From NCBI GenBank assembly GCA_964458185.1, contig CAYWFG010000001.1:72451-136450 (forward strand): 64,000 nucleotides of DNA, in the 5' to 3' direction. The stretch comes from AB-137-C09 sp964458185. GTDB taxonomy: Bacteria; Pseudomonadota; Zetaproteobacteria; Mariprofundales; Mariprofundaceae. The notes beneath the pieces were generated by a model, which searched no databases, was not told the origin of the DNA, and saw nothing but the letters and a program-made list of their open reading frames with translations. A program made the translations under genes and the position numbers. Of the stretch, positions 33,402 to 42,333 are shown piece by piece (the stretch's first letter is position 1; each line of letters starts with the position of its first letter).

Positions 33402-34822
33402 AGAATACCATCATTCAATATGATGTTCCCTTGTGGGGCTTGTTGTTTGGTGTGCTGTTTGCTGTGCTGGCTGTTTTTTGGTCAAGTTACGATGATGATG
33501 TGAAAGAATGCTGCTGCCAAGCCACAGCGATTCAACCGATTTGTAAACTAGCCAGCCATTTTAGTGATCAAGAACTTGAGCATGCGCGTATTGCATGGCG
33601 ATACTTTGAAAATAATTACCAACCGAGTACTGGCTTGGTCAATGCAACCGATCAGTACCCCTCTACCACCATGTGGGATACTGGCTCTGCTATCTTTGCC
33701 ACGGTAACAGCACGTGAATTGTGCCTTATTGATGAAAAAACATTCAATGATCGCATGGTAACAATGCTGGGTACACTCAATAGTATGCCGCTGTACAATC
33801 AAGTTGCCCCTAATAAAGCATACAATACTATCTCAGGAAGAATGGTGGACTACAACAACAAAGAAGCCCCCGATGGTATTGGTGTATCCATCATTGATTT
33901 AGCACGTTTGGTTGCATCCTTGCGTTTATTAAGCACGCGCTTCCCCCACTTAAAACCCATGGCTGAACAAGTGATCAGCCGTTGGAACTATTGTAATTTA
34001 TTAAAAAAAGGACAAATGTATGGTCTTTATCATGATGTAGTCATGGACGAAACGCATATTTTTCAAGAAGGTCGTTTAGGCTACGAACAATATGCAGGAA
34101 AAGTTTTTGAGCGTTTAGGTTTTGATATGTATGTATCAAAAAGTTACCATAATGAATACCGTGCGAACACCATTATAGATGGTGTTTCTATTGCTTACGA
34201 TAAACGTGATCCTCGGCAATTTGGTGCTTACAATTATGTGGTCAGTGAATCTTATATTTTAGAGCAAATGGAATCAGGCGTGGACGCTGAATTTTCTTCA
34301 TTGTTTCAAAAGGTTTATGATGTGCAAAAGAAACACGCCAAAAAGGTAGGGCGCGTGGTGGCAGTGTCAGAAGACCATATTGATCGCGCGCCGTGGTTTT
34401 TGTACAACACCATTTTTGTTGCAGGGGGTAATTGGCAAACCATTACCGACACGGGCATTGATCATCATGCATTAAGTTCTATTTCGACCAAGGCAGCCAT
34501 CTTGATGGCACAGCTATTTCCTAGAAACAATTACAGTAAAGCGTTAAAAGAAAGTGTTGCCTATGCCTACGATGAGCAACGTGGCTGGTACTCTGGCATT
34601 TATGATGCTGGTCTGGGTTACAATAAGGCAATTACAGAAAACACCAATGGCATCATACTAGAAGGTTTATTGCATCAAACCTTAGGTGCATTCAATGCTT
34701 TGCCTAAAGCTCATACTTTTGGTTTTTCACGCAGCCTTCATAAAGGGAAGCGGATCGAACAATGCATTCCTTTGATGGCACCTTTAAACGTAGCCATGCC
34801 ATTAAGTAACGCTAATCAGTAA
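33398..34822 (+). CDS. DUF3131 protein, membrane-anchored (paralogue 2)
   Basis: A 474-residue paralogue of 31520-32860: anchor at about 12-30, then the DUF3131 domain with matching motifs WRYFENNYQPSTGLVNATDQ, YPSTTMWDTGS, VDYNNKE, EGRLGYEQYAGKV, VSEDHID and RGWYSGIYDAG. It differs in a Cys cluster just after the anchor (KECCCQA, then CKL) and a longer C-terminal tail. The shared acidic and aromatic residues suggest both keep the same pocket, so the duplication may reflect a heterodimer instead of redundancy. Confidence 0.85.
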   Translation: MKNTIIQYDVPLWGLLFGVLFAVLAVFWSSYDDDVKECCCQATAIQPICKLASHFSDQELEHARIAWRYFENNYQPSTGLVNATDQYPSTTMWDTGSAIFATVTARELCLIDEKTFNDRMVTMLGTLNSMPLYNQVAPNKAYNTISGRMVDYNNKEAPDGIGVSIIDLARLVASLRLLSTRFPHLKPMAEQVISRWNYCNLLKKGQMYGLYHDVVMDETHIFQEGRLGYEQYAGKVFERLGFDMYVSKSYHNEYRANTIIDGVSIAYDKRDPRQFGAYNYVVSESYILEQMESGVDAEFSSLFQKVYDVQKKHAKKVGRVVAVSEDHIDRAPWFLYNTIFVAGGNWQTITDTGIDHHALSSISTKAAILMAQLFPRNNYSKALKESVAYAYDEQRGWYSGIYDAGLGYNKAITENTNGIILEGLLHQTLGAFNALPKAHTFGFSRSLHKGKRIEQCIPLMAPLNVAMPLSNANQ

Positions 34823-34826
34823 TAGT

Positions 34827-36479
34827 GTGGGGTATTGTTTTAAAATACTTCTTTGTTTAGCATCAATATGCACCGCATACTCTGCGTTAGCAGCTACCCC
34901 CATCAGCCCGTTTCAAATGAAGGCGTATTCAAGCGCGTTGCAACAAAAAAACATTCCCTACTCTAAATTATTGGCATTGTCGATGACACTGCGTGAGGCC
35001 CAGATAAAAAAAACTGCTGTCGATGTGATACAAACATTAAAAGATGCCGACACAAGTTTGTTGGGTTTACCTTGTGAAGATGTGGCTTGTAAAACAGCAG
35101 AGCCGAAGGTCTATGCTGCCACCATCGACACATTGCTTGCCGAATTAGCTCAAAGCATTCACCGTTGGCCTACACTTGAGCCAAGCATTGGTGCATTGCT
35201 GCTACGCTGGCGTTATTGTAATATACGTTATCAAAATCGCAGTCATGATTTAATCTATCAAGAACATCAGGTGCAACGCATCCCTGCGGGGATACCATCC
35301 CCTAGCAAACAACAAGGATGGTATCAATGGGGCTTTGAACAACAAGACCCTATGGATCGTTTGATTCCTTACCCTGCGCTGCATCATGGTCTTCAAGGTC
35401 GGGCAAAGGCTGTCTTTTTGCACCATTATATTAAGCAACAGTGTGTGCCTGATCCGATCACAGGGCGCACGCCGTATGATCCTGTTGATGGTGTTTATTA
35501 TGGTTCCATTCCTCATACACCCACAGAAAAAAAAAGTCGCTACCCTTATGCTGAACAATGGGCGTTCACATTACCTAAGAATGCAACCATGATAACTCGC
35601 CAAGAGAGTAAAAAGGTTCACAGTATTGATACCATCAAGCAAGTTGTTAAGCCCACTGCAATGGCTATCAATCAAGAAAAGCGTTCACCTAAAGCATTAA
35701 AATTCTTGGTGTTAGAAGTTAAAAGAAAGCCTCCCCCGTCATTAAAAAAACAATCAGTGCATCATAAAAAAGACACTGAAAAACCTTCTTTGATAGCAGA
35801 TAGTTCCCCTCCCATTGGTGTGCGACATCAAATACAACGCACCAATACAAAGCAACCCCATGATCCATACACAGGAACCGAAGGCAAGGCAACGAGCAAA
35901 CATTTTCAAGGAACAAGTTACACAAAATGGAATATGGGCAGTAGCCAACAAGAATTTGGCATATCAGCACTGTGGACACCGTTGGATTATTTTTATATCC
36001 GTGCAGGCATCAGCACCCGTTTGCCAAGATGGGGAAGCAAGCCCTCCTACACTTGGGGACTGGGCTACAGTGACTGGCATCCTGGAACATGGAGTATTGA
36101 ATTCAATCAATGGATACTGCAACCCTTCGGCGGCAATACGAATATACGCAGTGCAGTCTTTAACCTAGGGTATCAAATACCTTTTCCAAATGCGTGGCAG
36201 CCTTACCTCAGTGGTAGCCTAAACGCAAAACTATCAGGTAACATGCCAAGCATTGGCGGGGTATGGCATGTTAATTATGATGACTACTTTATACGCTTTG
36301 GCATTGAAAAAACTTTGCGTGGAACAGGTGGTTGGCAATGGGTGTATGGTTTTGGACGTTGGAATTGGCAAGCTGGCTCCATTAATATCGAGTATGATAA
36401 TTGGGGAAGCAACAAAGCCTTTCAAAAAAACTTTCGTCGCAATGGTTCGTTATTGCTGGAGTACCGTTGGGAGTATTAA
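34827..36479 (+). CDS. Exported protein with C-terminal outer-membrane-barrel-like domain
   Basis: A 550-residue protein: signal peptide 1-22 (SALA), a helical periplasmic domain to about 240 with two Cys (LPCEDVACK), a Lys/Pro-rich linker (about 255-365), and a C-terminal 185 residues of alternating aromatic strands (FGISALWTPLDYFYIRAGIS, YLSGSLNAKLSG) ending in Trp-Glu-Tyr. The end pattern fits an outer-membrane beta-barrel. Start GTG 34827, four bases after the preceding stop, gives the signal peptide; no ATG start would. Last gene of the polysaccharide set, so it is the likely export or anchoring component. Family not recognised. Confidence 0.75.
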   Translation: MGYCFKILLCLASICTAYSALAATPISPFQMKAYSSALQQKNIPYSKLLALSMTLREAQIKKTAVDVIQTLKDADTSLLGLPCEDVACKTAEPKVYAATIDTLLAELAQSIHRWPTLEPSIGALLLRWRYCNIRYQNRSHDLIYQEHQVQRIPAGIPSPSKQQGWYQWGFEQQDPMDRLIPYPALHHGLQGRAKAVFLHHYIKQQCVPDPITGRTPYDPVDGVYYGSIPHTPTEKKSRYPYAEQWAFTLPKNATMITRQESKKVHSIDTIKQVVKPTAMAINQEKRSPKALKFLVLEVKRKPPPSLKKQSVHHKKDTEKPSLIADSSPPIGVRHQIQRTNTKQPHDPYTGTEGKATSKHFQGTSYTKWNMGSSQQEFGISALWTPLDYFYIRAGISTRLPRWGSKPSYTWGLGYSDWHPGTWSIEFNQWILQPFGGNTNIRSAVFNLGYQIPFPNAWQPYLSGSLNAKLSGNMPSIGGVWHVNYDDYFIRFGIEKTLRGTGGWQWVYGFGRWNWQAGSINIEYDNWGSNKAFQKNFRRNGSLLLEYRWEY

Positions 36480-36492
36480 TTTTTAACTGATT

Positions 36493-39400
36493 TTATTCCT
36501 CTAGTTTTTCCTTTGTCTTCATCCCGCCAAACCAGCGATCAGGCAAAGTAAGCAAACCTTCAATAATACCAGGACTCGCCAAACCAGCAGAGCTAGGGCT
36601 TACTTGATCAATCTTGGCATCACCTATCGTGCCATACATATGATAAACCTTGCGAATAAATGAATGCGCTGCGCCGCCAATTAAATCGCGTAGCAAGGGA
36701 ATTTTATCCAGCATGGCATCCAAATTTTGCAATGGGCGAAATACCATGGTGAGATCGACTGTTTTTTTATCAAGATTATAATGCCCATAACCTGCCATAT
36801 CCATCGCGGTGGAGCGCATGGCTAGTTGATGAATATGAAGTTTTTGATCATTCAGGGTTGCTTCGATTTGCAAGCGTTTGTAAAACAAGCCTGCATGGAT
36901 GAGATCTTTGCGTTGACCGATTAGCAATGCGGGAATATCAGCAAGGCTGGTAATGGCAAGAAGTTTGGTAAGCAAGCCGCCTTTGGCAATACTTCCTTCA
37001 TCGACACGGAGACGCAAGCGACCGCGCAAACCTTGCCACCAAGGTTGTTTTCGCATCAATATACCTTCTCCTGCAAACAGTATTTGCTCGCTACCACCAG
37101 AAAATATTGTACTGACACCACTGCTATTCATCATTCGTGAGAAATCCCCTTGGGTGCTGGCAAAACCTTGCCAACGCATACTGCCATCAGGCAGAGGGCT
37201 TAACGTTGCCGTTAATTCTAATAATTGCTCATTGATGGTTGCGTGAAGCCGTTGAACTTCAATTTTGCCTTCACCAATCATGGTGAAATTCACATCAATA
37301 GCGTTAAGTTGCATGCTACCAACATCAACCTGCTTGGCGACAAAATGTGCAGGAGAATAATGCTCTGAACGCATGGTTAATTGCACACCTTGCATCCGTG
37401 CATCTTGCCAATCAAAGCGACGAATATTAGCTTTTAATTGCCAGTTTTTATCGAACCCTTCTTTTTTATTATTTGCAAGGCTGGTTGGTAATGCAGAACG
37501 CTTTAAATAATCAGCATCCACCGTCATGCGCCATGGCTTATTGCCTCGTGGCGCAATAATAGATAAACGCCCCTGAAAGCCTTGGGTTTTGATGCGTTCC
37601 AATTCAACCGCCATACCTTGTTTGTTGATATGCCCACGGCCACGCAATTCAAAGCCTGCATCACGGCAAACAACATTGTTGACTTGAATCGCTGAATGAG
37701 CCAAGGTATTCGCTGTAAACCCTATGCGCATGGCTTGCCCAATAGATTTTGATTCACCCAAAAAATTATCCCAAGCCGCATCATTCAAGATAATACTACC
37801 TTGCCAATCATCATCAAAGGCAAGGTGTGCTATGAATGTTCCTGATGGCTTGGCAATGGGAATATGATAGTTGCTGACAAGTTGTGCCAAAGGGGCATTA
37901 AAGTCACCCGAAAATGTATTTAAACGCCATGTGTTTTTGTATGTCTGCCCATCAAAATCTACTGTGCCATGAAACATCCCTGTTTGAAAATTAAGTGATT
38001 TTGCTGTGATTCCTTTATCTTTTTGCCAAATAACCGTGCCAGCATTGACCGTTACATACTGATCTTGAAAGTGAAACAACCATGGGGTCATGGGTGATAA
38101 TGTGGCAATAGCTGATTCAGGGTTGGGTTTAAGAGCGTCCCATAACAAATGAACATTTCCTTTCGCCCTACCCTTTTGCCAGCCAATTTCCCCTGCGCCA
38201 TCAGGATCAACCCAGCGGTGTAAACGCATGATATCCACATTAGAAAGAGTAGCGTTAACATCTAGCATCAATGTATCCCATGAAACATGTAACGCAGCAC
38301 GCGCCAAACCAATACCATAAGGTAATGTGGTTTCATGAATCGTTGCTTGAAGACCATCTTGATTTAAATCAATAGTGGCTTTGGTATGCAATAACAATGC
38401 ATTGTCTTCGCCTACATGAATATCAACATCATTCAGCGTCGATTGAACATGATAACGAAAAACATCATTGCTTAATAACGGTGGCAATGTATGCCAAGGC
38501 TCTGCCCATGGTAAGCTGATATCAGCACGGCTATTTTTGGCAACACCATGATGCATGCTCAACAACCAAGCATGCCATTCCTTGTCATTATCAATAGGAC
38601 GCAACCACGACCACAGTAAGGGCATCTGTAAACGAGGACTTTTGGCATGCAAAGAAAGCACGCCATCTTGCCATGTTGCCATCGCTTGGATGCGATCATC
38701 GCCATGTTGCCAAAAAAGTTTTTCAAAATGAATACGCTGCCATTGCGGAATATCCAATAATGATGCCGCAGTGATGATGCCTTCTGTATTGATACGATCA
38801 AATGGCAGATCAAACGATACCGAAGGCACAGTTATCATGCCTTTGGGTGAGTTTGCAGAGATAAATAACTGCCAAGTATCTTCAGCTTTTCGCCAAATCA
38901 ATAACTCTGCTGAAATATGGGGAGATAATTGCACCGCCGTCTTTGGCAATAACCAATCTAATTGATCAACATTACCTTTGAGCCTATTGATTTGACCATC
39001 ATCATCCAACATCAATTGGATATTGATTTCATCCGAATACAATTCAACCGTATGCTGCATGGTTGAAAAAAATCCTTTGGCATGATGCAAAATACGACGA
39101 TATTGATTATACTGCCATAACAAAGTCATATTTTCATAAGCGACCAAGAGAGGGGCTTGGGATGCCAACCATGGGGTCGGATTAGGTAAATTTATTGGTT
39201 TTTCTGTATCGACAAGATGGATTTTTAATAATCCATTGCGAATGTATATGCGTTGTGGCAGCCAGATACCTTGCACCAATTGAGCAATAGATACCACCAA
39301 TGATATCTGTGCATCTTGCACATGAATGCGACCATCAGCTGAGACCAAAGAAAGGCGTTCAGCATGAATTTCTAAATCACCCCGCCATCGCCATGACAAA

Positions 39401-39609
39401 CGACCTAAAGATAAGCGTTGTAATGCCCATTCACTACGCAAACCCGCTTCAATTTCAGGGCGAAGCTGGTCAAGGTCAGGCAGCGTCCACCATACCCATG
39501 CAAACGCCAACACAACAAAAAGTAGCAACAAAAGCAATACGCGCCGACAAGATGTCAGCGCGCAGCAAAAAGCATGGGTTATTTTATTCACAAGTTCAGA
39601 CACGACCAC
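36493..39609 (-). CDS. Large AsmA-like/YhdP-type protein
   Basis: A 1038-residue protein with one N-terminal membrane helix (about 24-42) and a very long periplasmic region of repeating amphipathic beta strands, as in the AsmA superfamily (AsmA, TamB, YhdP), whose members are thought to form hydrophobic grooves carrying phospholipid to the outer membrane. The C-terminal segment (MYGTIGDAKIDQVSP, with YGHYNLDKKTVDLTM before it) is the AsmA-like C-terminal signature. It follows mlaFEDC on the same strand by 55 bases, so two lipid-transport routes are encoded together. Assignment to a particular AsmA subfamily is uncertain. Confidence 0.82.
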   Translation of the reverse strand: MVVSELVNKITHAFCCALTSCRRVLLLLLLFVVLAFAWVWWTLPDLDQLRPEIEAGLRSEWALQRLSLGRLSWRWRGDLEIHAERLSLVSADGRIHVQDAQISLVVSIAQLVQGIWLPQRIYIRNGLLKIHLVDTEKPINLPNPTPWLASQAPLLVAYENMTLLWQYNQYRRILHHAKGFFSTMQHTVELYSDEINIQLMLDDDGQINRLKGNVDQLDWLLPKTAVQLSPHISAELLIWRKAEDTWQLFISANSPKGMITVPSVSFDLPFDRINTEGIITAASLLDIPQWQRIHFEKLFWQHGDDRIQAMATWQDGVLSLHAKSPRLQMPLLWSWLRPIDNDKEWHAWLLSMHHGVAKNSRADISLPWAEPWHTLPPLLSNDVFRYHVQSTLNDVDIHVGEDNALLLHTKATIDLNQDGLQATIHETTLPYGIGLARAALHVSWDTLMLDVNATLSNVDIMRLHRWVDPDGAGEIGWQKGRAKGNVHLLWDALKPNPESAIATLSPMTPWLFHFQDQYVTVNAGTVIWQKDKGITAKSLNFQTGMFHGTVDFDGQTYKNTWRLNTFSGDFNAPLAQLVSNYHIPIAKPSGTFIAHLAFDDDWQGSIILNDAAWDNFLGESKSIGQAMRIGFTANTLAHSAIQVNNVVCRDAGFELRGRGHINKQGMAVELERIKTQGFQGRLSIIAPRGNKPWRMTVDADYLKRSALPTSLANNKKEGFDKNWQLKANIRRFDWQDARMQGVQLTMRSEHYSPAHFVAKQVDVGSMQLNAIDVNFTMIGEGKIEVQRLHATINEQLLELTATLSPLPDGSMRWQGFASTQGDFSRMMNSSGVSTIFSGGSEQILFAGEGILMRKQPWWQGLRGRLRLRVDEGSIAKGGLLTKLLAITSLADIPALLIGQRKDLIHAGLFYKRLQIEATLNDQKLHIHQLAMRSTAMDMAGYGHYNLDKKTVDLTMVFRPLQNLDAMLDKIPLLRDLIGGAAHSFIRKVYHMYGTIGDAKIDQVSPSSAGLASPGIIEGLLTLPDRWFGGMKTKEKLEE

Positions 39610-39664
39610 CTACAATTCAGCAAACGGTGTTGCTGATCAGAAAACGTATCGCAACACTACTATT

Positions 39665-40282
39665 TTATGCAGCATCCTTGTCTTTCATTTTTTGCACCTT
39701 GGCTTTAATGTCATCAAGCAATACTTTAAAACCATCTTTTTTCAATGCCGATTTAAATTGTTTGCGGTAAGTGCCAATCAAACTCACACCTTCAATTTTG
39801 ATGTCATACACGCGCCAGCCTGTTTTGCTGTGGTACAAACGATAAAACACAGGAATTTCTTTTTGCCCATCAACAACCCAAGATTTTACAAAGGCTTTAT
39901 TTTTTTTTACTTTTGCATCGGCATAACGAATGGTTTGATCGCTGTAACTCGCTAAACGGTTGCCATAAGAACGCTCTAATAGCTCACGAAAAGAAGCAGA
40001 AAAAGCAACTTTATCATCTTCACCCAAATCCCGCCAAGAGCGACCAATACTGCCACGCGCCATTTTGCGGTAATCAAATTTATCGGCCACTGCATTGCTG
40101 ATGGCAGCACGATCATCTTCGCTTAATGCGTTTTGATCTACCCGTGCTTTGAGTACATCAATAATACCATTGACTGTAGATTCTACGATAGCTTTTGGTC
40201 CATCATCAGCAATAGCAACAACAGGCGCAAGGCTTAAGTAAAAAGCTGCGCACAAGGCGATGAGCGTGTATTTTAGGGTCAT
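39665..40282 (-). CDS. mlaC: MlaC, periplasmic phospholipid carrier
   Basis: Shuttles phospholipid between the outer membrane and the MlaFEDB complex. The 205-residue protein has a signal peptide (about 1-25) and the Tol-toluene tolerance (Ttg2/MlaC) fold with FDYRKMARGSIGRSWRDL and the conserved WVVDGQKEIPVFYRLYHSKTGWRVYDIKIEGVSL region, cut here to KTGWRVYDIKIEGVS. Three bases after mlaD. Confidence 0.95.
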   Translation of the reverse strand: MTLKYTLIALCAAFYLSLAPVVAIADDGPKAIVESTVNGIIDVLKARVDQNALSEDDRAAISNAVADKFDYRKMARGSIGRSWRDLGEDDKVAFSASFRELLERSYGNRLASYSDQTIRYADAKVKKNKAFVKSWVVDGQKEIPVFYRLYHSKTGWRVYDIKIEGVSLIGTYRKQFKSALKKDGFKVLLDDIKAKVQKMKDKDAA

Positions 40283-40284
40283 GT

Positions 40285-40740
40285 TTAATCCTTATTATCA
40301 GGTGAGAAAATGTATTTACTCACCAAGTCTTCAATATTAATGGCTGATTCAGTATCTTCGACTTCATCACCATCAATGAGTGCCGTTTCATCCGCACCTT
40401 GGGTGATACGAATATACCGCTCGCCAATGATACCTTTGGTGCGTATGGAGGCAATGGCATCGGTGCTGATTGCTACGCCCTCATTAATTTCCATTTCTAT
40501 ATAGGCATCGTTATTATCTTTTAACGATACAGCAGAAACTCTACCAATAGATACACCTGCAAGCATCACGTCACCGCCCGTGCGAATGCCGCCAGCATCA
40601 GAAAATAATGCTTCAATGGTATAACCAGAGGTCGATAAGCCACCAATTTGTCCCAATTTAATAGAAAGACCTGCGATGGCTCCAATACCCACACAGACAA
40701 ACAAACCAACAATGATTTCAACTTTTCGATACTGTTGCAT
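40285..40740 (-). CDS. mlaD: MlaD, MCE-domain subunit
   Basis: Forms the hexameric MCE ring of the Mla transporter. The 151-residue protein has an N-terminal membrane helix and one MCE domain (YTIEALFSDAGGIRTGGDVM, then SIGRVSAVSL and RTKGIIGERYIRIT). The usual length for MlaD. Between mlaE and mlaC. Confidence 0.95.
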   Translation of the reverse strand: MQQYRKVEIIVGLFVCVGIGAIAGLSIKLGQIGGLSTSGYTIEALFSDAGGIRTGGDVMLAGVSIGRVSAVSLKDNNDAYIEMEINEGVAISTDAIASIRTKGIIGERYIRITQGADETALIDGDEVEDTESAINIEDLVSKYIFSPDNKD

Positions 40741-40754
40741 GAATGCTCCTCAAG

Positions 40755-41537
40755 TTACAAGAAAAATGATGTCAAAATATAATCAAAAACCAACACGCTA
40801 ACCGAGCTTAAGACTACCGCTTGGGTGGTCGCACGGGCAACGCCTTCAGTGGTCGGTTCAGCGCGATAACCATGCCATGTACAAATAATGCCGATCAACA
40901 AACCAAAGACAACCGTTTTGATCCAGCCAATATTTAAATCTTCCATGCGTACCTTGGTCACCATTTCGGCAACAAATGCACCCGAGTTGACACCCAATAA
41001 ATCAACGCCAATCACATAACCTGCAGCCAGACCAACCACATCAAACAAGGCAATCAATAAGGGTAAGGCAATCACTGTTGCTATAATTCGCGGCATGATA
41101 ATCCGTGCTTTGGGGTTCACTGCCATCATCTGCAAGGCATCCAATTGTTCGGTAACACGCATGATGCCAATTTCTGCAGTAATGCTAGAACCTGCTCGCC
41201 CAATCATCATAAATGCACCCAGCACAGGCCCTAACTCACGAATGATTGACAGCGCGATCGCCGAACCCAGCAACGACTCTGAACCAAACTTTGCCAGCAT
41301 ATAATAACCTTGTAATGCCAGCACCATGCCCGTAAATGCGCCTGTAATAGCAATAATAACCAGCGAACCCACGCCCAAGGCATAAACCTGTTGAACAATA
41401 TGCCGACCTTGCCACGGTCGTTGAAAAAACATGGTCATCGCAGAAGTGCCTAAAATGCTGGCATCACCCATGCGTTGCCATACCAATAATGTTGCCCGTC
41501 CTACACGACCAAACCATGCTAACCCTGTATTAAGCAT
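40755..41537 (-). CDS. mlaE: MlaE, permease subunit
   Basis: Membrane subunit of the Mla ABC transporter. The 260 residues include the MlaE/YrbE signature MIGRAGSSITAEIGIMRVTEQLDALQ, quoted here as GRAGSSITAEIGIM, then LLGVNSGAF and a C-terminal GVARATTQAVV. Overlaps mlaF by eight bases. Confidence 0.95.
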   Translation of the reverse strand: MLNTGLAWFGRVGRATLLVWQRMGDASILGTSAMTMFFQRPWQGRHIVQQVYALGVGSLVIIAITGAFTGMVLALQGYYMLAKFGSESLLGSAIALSIIRELGPVLGAFMMIGRAGSSITAEIGIMRVTEQLDALQMMAVNPKARIIMPRIIATVIALPLLIALFDVVGLAAGYVIGVDLLGVNSGAFVAEMVTKVRMEDLNIGWIKTVVFGLLIGIICTWHGYRAEPTTEGVARATTQAVVLSSVSVLVFDYILTSFFL

Positions 41538-42330
41538 GAGGCTTCACCTGCATCAATGATGTTAAATAAGGGGTATCACTGCGAGAAAAGGGAATCGGTC
41601 CATCTGGCTGACCTTGAATAAATTGTTGTACCCGTGGATCTTTACTGGCGCGAATATCCCCCGCCGTACCTTCGGCAATGATTTCCCCTTGCCATAACAG
41701 AATCACCCAATCAGCCATCGCTAGACCAGCAGCCACATCGTGGGTGACAACCACGGAGGTCATCTTTGTTTTTTCTGTGAGTTGTTGAATCAGCCGAGTC
41801 ACCACAGCCGCAGCAATGGGATCCAGCCCTGATGTCGGTTCATCAAAAAACACCAAGGCTGGGTCGGTAATCAAAGCACGGGCAAATGCAACACGCTTTG
41901 CCATGCCCCCTGATAGTTCTGAGGGCATTAAATGCTCGAACCCCCGCATGCCCACTTGCTCTAACTTCATCGCAACCATGGTCTGAATGATAGATTCACT
42001 CAATGCCGTATGTTCATGCAATGGAAAGGACACGTTGTCATAGACATTCAATGAGTTCAGCAAAGCAGAGTATTGAAACACCATCCCCATTCGCAGCCGC
42101 AAGGCATACAAACGGGATGCCGACATGGCAGTTAAATCATGTTCGCCATCAAACCAAATATGCCCTGTGCTGGCTTGCTCTAAACCAGAAAGTAAACGGA
42201 GCAAGGTTGTTTTACCCGAACCTGAGCCACCCATAATGACCGTTGTTTGCTCTTTGCGAATATGCAAATCTGTTGGTGCAACAGCAACAAAATCACCAAA
42301 ACAGCGGCTTAGGTTTTGAACCCTGATCAT
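41530..42330 (-). CDS. mlaF: MlaF, ATP-binding subunit
   Basis: ABC ATPase of the Mla phospholipid transporter. Walker A GGSGSGKTTL at about 34-43, Q-loop MVFQYSALLNSL, signature LSGGMAKR, Walker B LVFFDEPTSGLD and the switch His in VVVTHD are all present in 266 residues. First gene of mlaFEDC, three bases after the gltD stop, so it may depend on the gltBD promoter. The small STAS subunit gene mlaB is not found in the unit. Confidence 0.95.
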   Translation of the reverse strand: MIRVQNLSRCFGDFVAVAPTDLHIRKEQTTVIMGGSGSGKTTLLRLLSGLEQASTGHIWFDGEHDLTAMSASRLYALRLRMGMVFQYSALLNSLNVYDNVSFPLHEHTALSESIIQTMVAMKLEQVGMRGFEHLMPSELSGGMAKRVAFARALITDPALVFFDEPTSGLDPIAAAVVTRLIQQLTEKTKMTSVVVTHDVAAGLAMADWVILLWQGEIIAEGTAGDIRASKDPRVQQFIQGQPDGPIPFSRSDTPYLTSLMQVKPHA

Positions 42331-42333
42331 GAT

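Noticed and set aside
25702..36479. Standard bacterial cellulose (bcs) operon
   Set aside because: There is no BcsB, BcsC, BcsZ or PilZ domain, and the GT2 is shorter than BcsA; DUF3131 proteins take the accessory places.
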